A program made the position numbers and the translations under genes. Positions 38,747-47,706 of a stretch of DNA of 64,000 nt are shown one piece after another. This DNA comes from Variovorax paradoxus (GTDB lineage: Bacteria > Pseudomonadota > Gammaproteobacteria > Burkholderiales > Burkholderiaceae_C). Each line of letters opens with the position of its first letter. The first letter of the stretch is position 1. Location: contig NZ_CP091716.1 of the NCBI RefSeq assembly GCF_022009635.1, positions 2,619,001 through 2,683,000 on the forward strand, in the 5' to 3' direction. The notes beneath the pieces were generated by a model. The model was given only the letters and a program-made list of their open reading frames with translations. It searched no databases and was not told the origin of the DNA.

Positions 38747-39523
38747 ATGTCTTCCTCCTTTGATTTCCAAGGGCCTGCCGGTGTCTCCGACACGCCGGTG
38801 GCCGACGCCGACCAGCCAGGCCTGGTCGAACGCGCTTTCACCCGCCTGTTTCTGCGCCCTGTGCGCGTCATCGCCAGCACCAGCCTTGCGACGCGCTTCC
38901 GGCTCATCGATCTTGAGTGCGTGGCGTTCGAGAGCCATCGCTGGTCGCCGGGCCAGAAGGTGCAGATCAAGATCGGCGGCGGCCTGGAGATGCGCACCTA
39001 CACCCCCGTGCGCTGGGATGCCGCGCGCGGCGTCACGCGCATCGTGGCGTTCGCGCATGGCGAGGGCCCGGGCAGCGAGTGGGTGCACCGCGCGCGGCCG
39101 GGCGACGAGCGGCAGGTCTTCGGGCCGCGCCGTTCGCTGGCGATGGAGCCGCTGGCGGCATCGACGATCGTCTTCGGCGACGAGACCTCGTTCGGGCTGG
39201 CTGCATCGCTGTGCGGAAGAGACGCCAGCGCGCAGGGCGTGCGCGCCGTGTTCGAAGTGGGTGCCATCGCCGAATCGCGGCGGGTGCTGGACGCGCTCGG
39301 CATCCGGCCGTTGGCGCTGATGGAGCGCCGCACCGACGACTCGCATCTGCTGGAGCTGCTGTCCGCGATGGTGCCGCCCATGGACGGCAGCACGCACTAC
39401 GTGCTGACGGGCAAGGCCTCGTCGATCAGGCAGATGAGCCGTGCGCTCAAGGCACAGGGCGTGGAGTCGAGGCGCATCAGGGCCAAGGCTTACTGGGCGC
39501 CCGGCAAGACCGGGCTGGACTGA
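38747..39523 (+). CDS. Siderophore-interacting FAD-binding protein (ferric reductase type)
   Basis: 258 residues from the ATG behind CAGAGGG. An earlier in-frame ATG would put 22 odd residues through the operator region. FAD-binding barrel motif RTYTPV follows the VQIKIGG strand. A SIP C-terminal domain follows, with FGDETSFGLAASL and, at the end, YWAPGKTGLD. The family reduces ferric siderophores in the cytoplasm using NAD(P)H. Likely control is by the TetR at 39546-40199, because operator-like palindromes sit in both promoters. Confidence 0.88.
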   Translation: MSSSFDFQGPAGVSDTPVADADQPGLVERAFTRLFLRPVRVIASTSLATRFRLIDLECVAFESHRWSPGQKVQIKIGGGLEMRTYTPVRWDAARGVTRIVAFAHGEGPGSEWVHRARPGDERQVFGPRRSLAMEPLAASTIVFGDETSFGLAASLCGRDASAQGVRAVFEVGAIAESRRVLDALGIRPLALMERRTDDSHLLELLSAMVPPMDGSTHYVLTGKASSIRQMSRALKAQGVESRRIRAKAYWAPGKTGLD

Positions 39524-39545
39524 AGAGCGGGCGCGGGCCCGGCTT

Positions 39546-40199
39546 TCATTTCTTCGGCTTCGCCGTCGCGGGCTCCGCCTCGATCTTCTTCGCCAGGCCG
39601 GCCACGATCACGTCGAGGCCGAGCGCGAAACGCTCTTCGAAGTCGGTGTTGAAGAGCGCCTCGGCGCAGGCGAAGACCGAAGGAAACTGCTGCTTCGTCT
39701 TCTCCAGCAGTTCGTCCTGGTTCTCCACCGCGTCGATGCCGGTGCCTGGGCCCAGTGCCTGCTCTTCCATCACGAAGCCCAGCACGTAATACATCATGCT
39801 GAATGAACCCCAGGCCGCCAGCTTGGGGCTCGCCCCCGCGCGCAGCAGCGGGCCGACCATCGCCTCGCCCACGCGCAGCGTGTTGTCGGAGGTGACGTAG
39901 GTGCCGCCGTAGACCCGCGCGCCGTCACGGTGCGAGAGCAGGCCCCGGCGCAGTTCCTGTCCCACGGTGCGCACGCACTCCTGCCAGGGCATGCCTTCGG
40001 TGGGGTTGCGCGCCACGCTTTCGACCAGCGCATCGGCCATGCCGTCGATCAGCGCCTTCTTGTTCGGGAAATGCCAGTAGAGGGAAGGGGCCTGCACCTG
40101 CAGCGCCTGGGCCAGCGCCCGCATCGTGAGGCCGTCGAGGCCGTTCTCGTCGAGCAGCACGAGGGCTGTCGCGATGATCTGGTCGCGCTGGAGTCGCAT
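39546..40199 (-). CDS. TetR-family regulator with TetR_C-type ligand domain
   Basis: 217 residues. N-terminal helix-turn-helix: IIATALVLLDENGLDGLTMR, then ALQVQAPSLYWHF with KKALIDGMADAL. This is the true TetR-type tetra-helical start, with a C-terminal TetR_C-like domain and a basic tail KPKK. It converges on the siderophore-interacting protein (23-bp gap). The palindrome at 40227 lies just upstream of its start, so autoregulation is likely. The ligand is unknown. Confidence 0.9.
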   Translation of the reverse strand: MRLQRDQIIATALVLLDENGLDGLTMRALAQALQVQAPSLYWHFPNKKALIDGMADALVESVARNPTEGMPWQECVRTVGQELRRGLLSHRDGARVYGGTYVTSDNTLRVGEAMVGPLLRAGASPKLAAWGSFSMMYYVLGFVMEEQALGPGTGIDAVENQDELLEKTKQQFPSVFACAEALFNTDFEERFALGLDVIVAGLAKKIEAEPATAKPKK

Positions 40200-40226
40200 T
40201 GTTCTGATTCATCCCGGGGCTTGAGG

Positions 40227-40239
40227 CTAACGCTGTCAG
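40227..40239. promoter_or_regulatory. Operator-like palindrome CTAACGCTGTCAG upstream of tetR
   Basis: Differs from the core CTAACGTTGTTAG upstream of the siderophore-interacting protein at only two positions. It is 28 bp upstream of the TetR start and nested in a wider GGCTA/TAGCC dyad. Confidence 0.5.
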
Positions 40240-40271
40240 TGTAGCCAGCCACCGGGAGCGCGCGGGCCGCT

Positions 40272-40976
40272 TCAGCCGCGCTTGGGAATGCCCAGTCCCT
40301 TGACGACGGCAGGCCTTGCGACGAAGGCTTCGAGCACGCGCGCGACGTTCGCGAAGTCCTTGAAGCCCACGAGCTCGCCGGCCTCGTAGAAGCCGACCAG
40401 ATTGCGGATCCACGGGAAGGTGGCGATGTCTGCGATGGTGTAGCTGTCGCCCATGATCCATTCGCGGTTGGCGAGGTGCTTGTCGAGCACGCCGAGCAGG
40501 CGCTTCGATTCGCCCACGTAGCGGTCGCGCGGGCGCTTGTCTTCGTAGTCCTTGCCGGCAAACTTGTTGAAGAAGCCGAGCTGGCCGAACATCGGGCCGA
40601 TGCCGCCCATCTGGAACATGACCCACTGCAGGGTCTGGTAGCGGCCGGCGGCGTCCTGCGGAATGAGCTTGCCGGTCTTCTCGGCCAGGTACACCAGGAT
40701 CGCGCCCGACTCGAACAGCGCCAGCGGCTTGCCGCCAGGGCCATCGGGGTCGAGGATGGCGGGAATCTTGTTGTTCGGGTTGAGCGAGAGGAACTCCGGC
40801 GACATCTGGTCATTGGTCTCGAAGCTCACGAGGTGCGGCTCGTAGGGCAGGCCGGTTTCCTCCAGCATGATCGACACCTTCACGCCGTTGGGCGTGGGCA
40901 GCGAATACAGCTGCAGCCGCTCGGGGTGCTGCGCGGGCCATTTCTTCGTGATGGGGAAGCTGGAGAGATCGGTCAT
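40272..40976 (-). CDS. Glutathione S-transferase, YghU/YfcG-like (Nu class)
   Basis: 234 residues. The thioredoxin-fold N-terminus has LYSLPTPNGVKVSIMLEE, in which the T-P-N pattern marks YfcG/YghU-like Nu-class GSTs. NNKIPAI gives the cis-Pro and ESGAILVYLA the glutathione-binding Glu-Ser. The helical C-terminal domain carries IADIATFPWI. Such enzymes show disulfide-bond reductase activity toward small disulfides. It reads away from the operator at 40227 and is followed after 51 bp by the start of an LLM monooxygenase region on the same strand order. Confidence 0.92.
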   Translation of the reverse strand: MTDLSSFPITKKWPAQHPERLQLYSLPTPNGVKVSIMLEETGLPYEPHLVSFETNDQMSPEFLSLNPNNKIPAILDPDGPGGKPLALFESGAILVYLAEKTGKLIPQDAAGRYQTLQWVMFQMGGIGPMFGQLGFFNKFAGKDYEDKRPRDRYVGESKRLLGVLDKHLANREWIMGDSYTIADIATFPWIRNLVGFYEAGELVGFKDFANVARVLEAFVARPAVVKGLGIPKRG

Positions 40977-41027
40977 GGGTGGTGTCCTCGGGTTCGCGGA
41001 AACTGCAAGCGCCGGATTCTGCCCGGG

Positions 41028-41987
41028 TCAGGCCGCCGGCGTGCGCGCATGGCCTTGCAGCCGCGGCAGCACCTCGCGCCCCAGTTCGTCGACCACCTCC
41101 GCGGCGGGCCGGGGGCCGCGCACCACGTTCATCAGCACATGCGCCACACCGGCGTCTTCCATGCGGTCGAGGTAAGCCACCAGCGCATCGCGCCCGGTGC
41201 GCAGGCCGAGTTCGATGGGTTCGGCCGGCGCGGCCGGGTTCTCGAGCAGGTCGATCTGCAGCGACTGGATGAAGGGCTTGGCCTCGCTGCCCGCGCGCTC
41301 GCGCAGCGCGGTCTGCCACAGGCCGATGCGGCCCTGCTGGCGGGCCTCGTCGCGGTGGTAGGTGGCCCAGCCGTCGGCATGGGCGGCGGTCCATTGCAGC
41401 GACTGGCGCGCCGAGCCCACCACCAGCATGCCGATGCGTTCTGCGGGCGGTGCCATCAGGTCGTGGCCGCCGGTGGCCTCGCGCAGCGCGGCGCGCCCGG
41501 CCGCGTCGGGCGAGAGCGCCGAGCGCACCAGGCTCCAGCGCTCGCGAAAGGCGTCGCCGCGCAGCGCGATGTCTTGCCTGAAGATGGCGAACTCCGCCTC
41601 GCGGTCGCCCGAGCCGAGCCCGAAGATGAAGCGCTCGCCCGACAGCCGGTTCACCGACAGCGCCGACTTGGCCACGTGCAGCGGATGGCGCAGCGGCAGC
41701 ACCGCCGCTGCCGTGCCCAGCGCGATGCGTCGCGTGGCGCCGGCCAGCATCGTGAGCCACGCGAAAGGCTCGTCGAGCACGGAGATCTCGTCGCCCTGCG
41801 GCACCATCACCGGCACGTCGCGCGTCCACAGCGCGGCGAAGCCGAGCCGGTCGGCGAGGGCGGCGATATCGCGCTCCGCCTCGGGGTCGGCCATCGCGCC
41901 GTTGGCACGGGCCACGGGCGTCATCAGGCCCAGGGTGAGTCGGCCGGCGAGCAGGGTCTGCCGGTAGGCGGCGTTGAAGGGAGGCAT
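41028..41987 (-). CDS. Luciferase-like (LLM class) flavin-dependent oxidoreductase
   Basis: 319 residues with a TIM-barrel LLM pattern: LTLGLMTPVAR, then DRLGFAALWTRDVPV, a central RHPLHVAKSALSVNRLSGER and FIFGLGSGDREAEF. This matches the BA3436-type subgroup of luciferase-like oxidoreductases, which use reduced flavin (F420 forms are unlikely in this host). The substrate cannot be read from sequence. The gene sits 51 bp before the GST on the same strand, so a shared transcript for detoxification or oxidation chemistry is possible. Confidence 0.88.
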   Translation of the reverse strand: MPPFNAAYRQTLLAGRLTLGLMTPVARANGAMADPEAERDIAALADRLGFAALWTRDVPVMVPQGDEISVLDEPFAWLTMLAGATRRIALGTAAAVLPLRHPLHVAKSALSVNRLSGERFIFGLGSGDREAEFAIFRQDIALRGDAFRERWSLVRSALSPDAAGRAALREATGGHDLMAPPAERIGMLVVGSARQSLQWTAAHADGWATYHRDEARQQGRIGLWQTALRERAGSEAKPFIQSLQIDLLENPAAPAEPIELGLRTGRDALVAYLDRMEDAGVAHVLMNVVRGPRPAAEVVDELGREVLPRLQGHARTPAA

Positions 41988-42178
41988 GGAGGGAAGACGC
42001 GAAGGCGCAGGTGAGGTTCTGAAAATGATCGCACGGGCAATCTCGTTCGGAGATGCGCCGATCTTTATTCCATATGAATCTTGCGCGTAAACCCGCTGCG
42101 GCGATGCTTGGGGCGCCCGCGACCATCGGCTGCAGGCAACACGAACGCAGACAGAAGCAAAGAAAGAGAGAAGCGCCC

Positions 42179-43498
42179 ATGAGTTCCACCTCCACCGCGG
42201 CCCAGCCCTACGGCGGACACTTCGACAGCACCGCCGACGCGGTCTACGGCAAGGTCGGCTGGCGGCTGATTCCGCTGCTCTTTCTCTGCTACATCGTGGC
42301 CTACCTGGACCGCGTGAACGTCGGCTTCGCCAAGCTGCAGATGCAGGGCGACCTGCAGTTCAGCGAGGCGGTGTACGGGCTGGGCGCGGGCATCTTCTTC
42401 ATCGGCTACTTCCTGTTCGAAGTGCCGAGCAACGTGGTGATGCACCGCGTGGGTGCGCGCCGCTGGATCGCCCGCATCATGATCACCTGGGGCGTACTGT
42501 CGGCCGCCACCATGTTCGTGAGCTCGCCGATGTCGTTCTACGTGATCCGCTTCCTGCTGGGCGCGGCCGAGGCGGGCTTCTTCCCCGGCATCATCATGTA
42601 CCTGACCTACTGGTACCCGGCCGCGCGTCGCGGCAAGGCGACATCGCTGTTCCTGGCGGCGATTCCGTTCGCGGGCATCCTGGGCGGGCCGCTTTCGGGC
42701 TGGATCCTGCAGGGCATGAACGGCGTGCACGGCTGGGCCGGCTGGCAATGGCTGTTCCTGCTGCAGGGCCTGCCGACCGTGGCACTGGGGCTGGTCGTGT
42801 GGCGCTACCTCGACGACCGCGTGAAAGACGTGCAGTGGCTCACGCCCGCCGAGCGCGAGCTCATCGCGCGCGACATCGCCAGGGAAGACGCCGCGAAGGC
42901 GCAGCCGCGCATCCTCGGCGTGCTGGGCAACGGCCGCGTCTGGCTGCTGGCGCTGGTGTACTTCGCCTATACCTCGGGGCTGTACGGCATCTCGTTCTGG
43001 CTGCCGAGCATCATCAAGGCCATCGGCGTGACGGGCGCGCTCGACATCGGGCTGCTCAGCGCCATTCCGTGGACCTTCGGCGTGATCGCGATGTACTTCA
43101 TGGCCCGCAGCGCCGACCGCCGGCTCGAATACCGCTGGCACAGCGCACTGGCGGCCGTCGTCGGCGCACTCGGCCTGGTGCTGAGCGTGATCTTCCACGG
43201 CAACACGACGCTCGCGATGGCCGGCCTCACGCTGGCCACCATGGGCATCATGTCGACCTTTCCGGTCTTCTGGGGCATGCCGACGGCGTTTCTGGGCGGT
43301 GCCGCCGCCGCGGCGGGCATCGCGCTCATCAACTCCTTCGGCAATCTCTCGGGCTTCAGCGCGCCGTTTCTCATCGGCCTGATCAAGGACGCGACGCGCA
43401 GCACCGATGCGGGGCTGTACATGCTCGCGGCGCTGCTGGTGACCGGCGCGGTGCTGGTGTTGTTCGTCAAGCCCGGCAGCGCTTCGGCGCGGCCCTGA
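42179..43498 (+). CDS. MFS transporter, ACS (anion:cation symporter) family
   Basis: 439 residues from the ATG with GAGAAG upstream; the longer frame lacks support. Twelve membrane helices. The opening LCYIVAYLDRVNVGFAKLQM is the ACS-family signature helix used by transporters of phthalate, tartrate, hexuronate and similar organic acids. The gene is followed after 10 bp by a D-lactate-dehydrogenase-type oxidase, so it probably imports the hydroxy acid that the oxidase uses. The LysR gene downstream is the likely regulator. Confidence 0.92.
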   Translation: MSSTSTAAQPYGGHFDSTADAVYGKVGWRLIPLLFLCYIVAYLDRVNVGFAKLQMQGDLQFSEAVYGLGAGIFFIGYFLFEVPSNVVMHRVGARRWIARIMITWGVLSAATMFVSSPMSFYVIRFLLGAAEAGFFPGIIMYLTYWYPAARRGKATSLFLAAIPFAGILGGPLSGWILQGMNGVHGWAGWQWLFLLQGLPTVALGLVVWRYLDDRVKDVQWLTPAERELIARDIAREDAAKAQPRILGVLGNGRVWLLALVYFAYTSGLYGISFWLPSIIKAIGVTGALDIGLLSAIPWTFGVIAMYFMARSADRRLEYRWHSALAAVVGALGLVLSVIFHGNTTLAMAGLTLATMGIMSTFPVFWGMPTAFLGGAAAAAGIALINSFGNLSGFSAPFLIGLIKDATRSTDAGLYMLAALLVTGAVLVLFVKPGSASARP

Positions 43499-43508
43499 AG
43501 GAGCCGGC

Positions 43509-44915
43509 ATGGACACGGTCGTGAGTTCCTCCACCCGACGTTCTCCGTCGCCCGAATTGCTCGCGCTGCTGGAGCGCGAGTTCGCGGAGCGCTTTTCCAT
43601 CAGCCGCGCCGTGCTGCAGCAGCACGGCACCGATGAATCGACCTACCCGCCGCAGCCGCCCGATGCGGTCGTGTTCGTCTGCAGCACCGAGGAAGCGGCC
43701 TTCGTGGTCCGGGCCTGCGCGAAGGAGCGCGTGCCGGTCATCGGCTTCGGCGTGGGCTCGTCGGTGGAGGGGCACCTGCTGGCGGTGCAGGGCGGCGTGT
43801 GCATCGACTTCTCGCGCATGAACAAAGTGCTGGCGATCCGTCCGGGCGACCTCACGGCCACGGTGGAAGCGGGTGTGACGCGCGGGCAGCTGAACGCGGC
43901 GCTGCAGGACACAGGCTTCTTCTTCTCGGTCGACCCCGGTGCCGATGCGTCCATCGGCGGCATGGTGGCCACGGCCGCGTCGGGCACCAACACCGTGCGC
44001 TACGGCACGATGCGCGACAACCTCGTGAGCCTCACGGTGATCACCGCCGACGGCAACGTGGTGCGCACCGCCTCGCGGGCGCGCAAGAGTTCGGCGGGCT
44101 ACAACCTCACGCAGCTGTATTGCGGCTCCGAGGGCACGCTGGGGCTCATCACCGAGGCTACCGTTCGGCTGCATCCGCACCCCGAGGCGTATGCCGCCGC
44201 GGCGGTGAACTTTCCGTCTGTGCGCGCGGCGGTCGATTGCGTGATCGAGTCGATCCAGATGGGCGTGCCGCTCGCGCGCGCCGAGATGCTGGATGCGCTG
44301 ACCATCCGCGCCGTGAATGCGCACAGCCACACCACGCTCGGCGAGAGCCCCACGCTGTTCCTGGAGTTCGGCGCGAGCCGCACGCAGATCGAGGAGCAGG
44401 CCGGCATCGTGCGCGAGATCGCGGCCGGCCACGGCGGCGGGGAGTTCCAGTGGGCCAACCGGCAGGAAGATCGCTCGCGCCTGTGGACGCCGCGCCACCA
44501 CGCCTACTTCGCCTGCCTGCAGCTGAAGGCGGGCAGCCGCAGCCTGACGACCGACGCCTGCGTGCCGCTGTCGGCGCTGGCGCAGTGCATCGACGAGACG
44601 CAGGCAGACATTGCCGAGCACGGGCTGCTCGCGCCGGTGTTCGGCCATGTCGGCGACGGCAACTTTCATTGCCTGGTGCTGGTCGATCCGAACAGCGCAG
44701 AAGAAAACGAAGCCGCCGAGGCCTTCAGCCACCGGCTGGTGCAGCGCGCGCTGCGCCACGGCGGCACCTGCACCGGGGAGCACGGCGTGGGCATGCACAA
44801 GATGAAGTACCTGGCCGAGGAACATGGCGAGCACGGCGTGGCGCTGATGCGCTCGGTCAAGCAGGCGCTCGATCCGCACGACATCTTCAATCCCGGCAAG
44901 GTCGTCGGCGTTTGA
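43509..44915 (+). CDS. FAD-binding D-2-hydroxyacid dehydrogenase (D-lactate dehydrogenase / GlcD type)
   Basis: 468 residues. The FAD-binding PCMH domain shows VPVIGFGVGSSVEGHLLAV and DPGADASIGGMVATAASGTN. The C-terminal FAD-linked oxidase domain has FGHVGDGNFHCLVLVD, with the His pair used in catalysis, and GEHGVGMHKMKYL. These are the hallmarks of D-lactate dehydrogenase (cytochrome) and the glycolate oxidase GlcD subunit. A single FAD subunit without GlcE/GlcF neighbours favours a D-lactate- or D-hydroxyacid-type enzyme. It is coupled to the MFS gene 10 bp upstream. Confidence 0.92.
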   Translation: MDTVVSSSTRRSPSPELLALLEREFAERFSISRAVLQQHGTDESTYPPQPPDAVVFVCSTEEAAFVVRACAKERVPVIGFGVGSSVEGHLLAVQGGVCIDFSRMNKVLAIRPGDLTATVEAGVTRGQLNAALQDTGFFFSVDPGADASIGGMVATAASGTNTVRYGTMRDNLVSLTVITADGNVVRTASRARKSSAGYNLTQLYCGSEGTLGLITEATVRLHPHPEAYAAAAVNFPSVRAAVDCVIESIQMGVPLARAEMLDALTIRAVNAHSHTTLGESPTLFLEFGASRTQIEEQAGIVREIAAGHGGGEFQWANRQEDRSRLWTPRHHAYFACLQLKAGSRSLTTDACVPLSALAQCIDETQADIAEHGLLAPVFGHVGDGNFHCLVLVDPNSAEENEAAEAFSHRLVQRALRHGGTCTGEHGVGMHKMKYLAEEHGEHGVALMRSVKQALDPHDIFNPGKVVGV

Positions 44916-45005
44916 GCGCGTGCGTCGCTGGGCCGGCGCATACCCCCGACCTAGAATGACCGGCCGCGCTCCGCATCTCCGCAGCGCGCGGCCGGAGATA
45001 TGCGG

Positions 45006-45980
45006 ATGGAATTGCGCCAGTTCAGGTATTTCGTTGCCATCGTGGACTGCGGCAGCCTGTCGCGCGCGGCGCAGCAACTCTTCATTGCACAGTCGGCCTT
45101 GAGCAAGCAGATGGCCGAGCTCGAATCGGAGCTGGGTACCCAGCTGCTGCTGCGCAGCCGCAACGGCGTGGCGATGACCGAGGCGGGCAAGGTGTTCTAC
45201 GAATATGCGCAGGGCATCACCAAGCAGGTGAGCGACGCCAAGGCCGCGGTGCATGTCGCGTCCGATTCGGTGGTGGGCTCGGTGGTGGCGGCGCTGCCGC
45301 AGAGCGTGTCGCCCATGATCGCGCTGCCGCTCATGCGCGCGGCTGCCCGGCGCTACCCCGACGTGGTGCTGCACCTCAACGAGGAACTCACCGGCAACAT
45401 GGCCGACCAGCTGCTGCGCGGGCGGGTCGACGTGGCGGTGTTCTCTCCGACCATGCCGGCGGAAGACATCGCCTTCACGCCGCTGGTGGAGGAAGACTTC
45501 GTGTTCCTCGAGTCGCCGCAGAGCCCGCACGCGCTGCCGCCCGGCGACGTGAGCATCGAGCAGGCCACGGCGCGTCCGCTGGTGTGGCCGGCCAATGCAC
45601 ACGGGCATTGCACGCGCTGGCTGGTGGACGGGGTGCTCGAGACGGCTGGTTATTCGCCGGCGCAGGTGGCGGCGGAGATCAATTCGGTCTACACGCTGAA
45701 GGCGGCGGTCGAGGCCGGGCTCGGGCCGACCATCATGCCGCTGGGCCTGGCGCAGCGCGAGGTGAAGGAGGGGCGGCTGGCGGCGCACCGCATCGCCTCG
45801 CCCGCGATGTTTCGCACACTGGGGCTGTGCGTGTCGGTGCACCTGCCGACGACCAACGCAAAGCGCGCGGTGTGCGCGCTGATCGCTGAGGTGATCCGCA
45901 CGCTGTGCGAGAGCGGCGAGTGGCAGGGCGCGCGCTTCGTGGCGGGCGCTGCCGCCGCCGTGAAAAAGCCGAAGCCCTAA
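45006..45980 (+). CDS. LysR-family transcriptional regulator
   Basis: 324 residues. The ATG at 45006 is preferred because GGAG lies 9 bases before it and family proteins start MELRQFRYFV; an ATG two codons earlier is too close to the ribosome site. The winged helix-turn-helix is CGSLSRAAQQLFIAQSALSK, followed by the co-inducer domain from ~90. It lies downstream of the MFS/oxidase pair on the same strand and converges with the TetR gene, overlapping by four bases. It is the likely activator of the transport operon. Confidence 0.9.
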   Translation: MELRQFRYFVAIVDCGSLSRAAQQLFIAQSALSKQMAELESELGTQLLLRSRNGVAMTEAGKVFYEYAQGITKQVSDAKAAVHVASDSVVGSVVAALPQSVSPMIALPLMRAAARRYPDVVLHLNEELTGNMADQLLRGRVDVAVFSPTMPAEDIAFTPLVEEDFVFLESPQSPHALPPGDVSIEQATARPLVWPANAHGHCTRWLVDGVLETAGYSPAQVAAEINSVYTLKAAVEAGLGPTIMPLGLAQREVKEGRLAAHRIASPAMFRTLGLCVSVHLPTTNAKRAVCALIAEVIRTLCESGEWQGARFVAGAAAAVKKPKP

Positions 45981-46693
45981 AGCGCCTTGGCGGTAGCGGC
46001 AGCGCGCTTGCGTGCCGCCGGCGCGGCCTTGGCGGGCAGCGAGAACAGCCGCACGATGGACTGCCGCACGTCGGCCTGCATCGCGGCCACGGCGCCGGCG
46101 TCGCCCGACAGGTGCTTGAGCAGCGCCTGCTGGAACAGCCCGTCGAACAGCGCATAGGTGGCCGAGGGCGTCATGCCGGGGTCTTCGCCCGACAGCTCCG
46201 CGAAGCGGCTCATGATGCGCCAGATCATGTCTTCCAGGCTCTTGTCGATCTGCACGACGTCGGAGCGGAATGCTTCCTCGAACAGCGCCTGCGAGCGCAG
46301 GTCATACCAGAGGCGGTGCACGTGCCCTTCGTCGCGCAGCGTGTCGGCCAGGCTCTGCAGGAAGCCTTCCATCAGCTCGTCGCAGGTGGTTGCGCTGTCG
46401 ACCGCGTGGTCGTAGCGAGTGACGCAGCGCGCCTTGTACTGCTTGACGCTGCAGATGATCAGGTCGATCTTGTCGGTGAAGTAGTAGTGCAGCACGCCGT
46501 GCGAGAACTCGGAGTTCTGCGCGATCTCCCGCAGGCTGGTGCGCGCATAGCCCAGCGCCGCCAAGGTGGTGAGCGCGGCCTCGCCCAGTTCCGCGCGCCG
46601 CTCGGAGAACTTGTCGACCCTGGCCTTCGGCACCCGCTCCGTTTGCTTCTTTGTGCGTTGTTCTGTCGTCATTTCAAAACGGGCCGCATGCAT
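45977..46693 (-). CDS. TetR/AcrR-family regulator of the SDR operon
   Basis: 238 residues from an ATG preceded by AGGGGG. An ATG 21 bases further in is an alternative, without a visible ribosome site. Helix-turn-helix region: GEAALTTLAALGYARTSLRE, IAQNSEFSHGVLHYYFTDK. The C-terminal ligand domain is followed by an Ala/Lys-rich tail. It is divergent to the SDR gene, with two identical-type palindromes TTGAC-N4-GTCAA between them. It probably represses the neighbouring catabolic operon and itself until an acyl-CoA or related ligand binds. Confidence 0.88.
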   Translation of the reverse strand: MHAARFEMTTEQRTKKQTERVPKARVDKFSERRAELGEAALTTLAALGYARTSLREIAQNSEFSHGVLHYYFTDKIDLIICSVKQYKARCVTRYDHAVDSATTCDELMEGFLQSLADTLRDEGHVHRLWYDLRSQALFEEAFRSDVVQIDKSLEDMIWRIMSRFAELSGEDPGMTPSATYALFDGLFQQALLKHLSGDAGAVAAMQADVRQSIVRLFSLPAKAAPAARKRAAATAKAL

Positions 46694-46785
46694 GCCGGCC
46701 CCCTGTACCCGTGTTGATCGCAAACCATAGCACGCAAGCGGGAGAACCCGCATCCGGCGTGTCACGCATGCCATTCTATGGATTC

Positions 46786-46821
46786 TTGACACTCGTCAAA
46801 TAAATCCTTGACATGCGTCAA
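46786..46821. promoter_or_regulatory. Tandem TetR operators TTGAC-N4-GTCAA
   Basis: Two copies of the same 14-bp palindrome at 46786-46799 and 46808-46821, 22 bp apart start to start, which is two helical turns. The second is extended to CTTGAC/GTCAAG. They lie in the divergent promoter between the TetR and SDR genes. Confidence 0.65.
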
Positions 46822-46876
46822 GTCGATTTCTAGCATGGCCGCTCCATCTCACAAACATATCCACAGGAGACAAGTG

Positions 46877-47680
46877 ATGGCCAAGTTCGACTTGAAAGGG
46901 CGCCGTGCGCTCGTGACGGGCGGTGCGCGCGGCATTGGCGCGAGCATTGCCGAAGCTCTGGCCGCGGCCGGGGCGTCCGTGATGATCGGCGACGTGCTCG
47001 CCGACCTGGGGCGAGAGACCGCCACCCGGCTTTCTTCCTCGGGCGCGACGGTGGGCTTCGTCCCGCTCGACGTCACGAAGGACGCCGACTGGGCCTCGGC
47101 CGCCGAGACCACGGTGAAGGAGCTGGGTGGCTTCGACATCCTCGTCAACAACGCGGGCATCGAGATCACCTCGCTGGTGGTCGACGTCGACGGCGACGAC
47201 CTGCGCCGCATGCTCGACGTGAACGTGGCCGGCACGCTGCTCGGCATGAAGCACGCGTTCCGCGCGATGCGCCCCGGCGGCAGCGCGGGCGGCGGCGGGG
47301 CGGTGGTCAACATCGCTTCGGTCGCGGCGACCATCGCCTTTCCGGCCATCGCGGGCTACTCGGCCACCAAGTCGGCGGTCGACCGCGCCACCCGCGTGGC
47401 GGCCATGGAGTCCGGCAAGCTGGGCTACGGCGTGCGCGTGAACTGCATCTACCCCGGACTGGTGCCCACCGACATGGGCATGAAGCTGGCCCACGACATC
47501 GTCGCCGCCGGGCTCGCGCCCAGCGTCGAGGCGGCGGTGGGCGACGTGGTCGGCCAGACGCCGCTCGGGCGCCTGGGCGAAGTCGGCGACATGGCCGACG
47601 TGGTGGTCTTCCTCTGCTCCGACGCGGCCCGGTTCATCACCGGCGCCGGCATCGCGGTGGACGGCGGCATGGGCATGTGA
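46877..47680 (+). CDS. Short-chain dehydrogenase/reductase (SDR)
   Basis: 267 residues from the ATG behind AGGAGA. Rossmann motif TGGARGIG (14-21), NNAG (91-94), and catalytic Ser148, Tyr161 and Lys165 (YSATK) are all present, so an active NAD(P)-dependent oxidoreductase is expected. Asp at the end of the second strand (around residue 39) suggests NAD preference. It is the first gene of an operon with a saccharopine-dehydrogenase-like protein and an acyl-CoA synthetase. Beta-oxidation-like processing of an alicyclic or branched acid is one reading. The substrate is unknown. Confidence 0.92.
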   Translation: MAKFDLKGRRALVTGGARGIGASIAEALAAAGASVMIGDVLADLGRETATRLSSSGATVGFVPLDVTKDADWASAAETTVKELGGFDILVNNAGIEITSLVVDVDGDDLRRMLDVNVAGTLLGMKHAFRAMRPGGSAGGGGAVVNIASVAATIAFPAIAGYSATKSAVDRATRVAAMESGKLGYGVRVNCIYPGLVPTDMGMKLAHDIVAAGLAPSVEAAVGDVVGQTPLGRLGEVGDMADVVVFLCSDAARFITGAGIAVDGGMGM

Positions 47681-47706
47681 ACGGCACGACCTCAAGGAGA
47701 CAAGAC

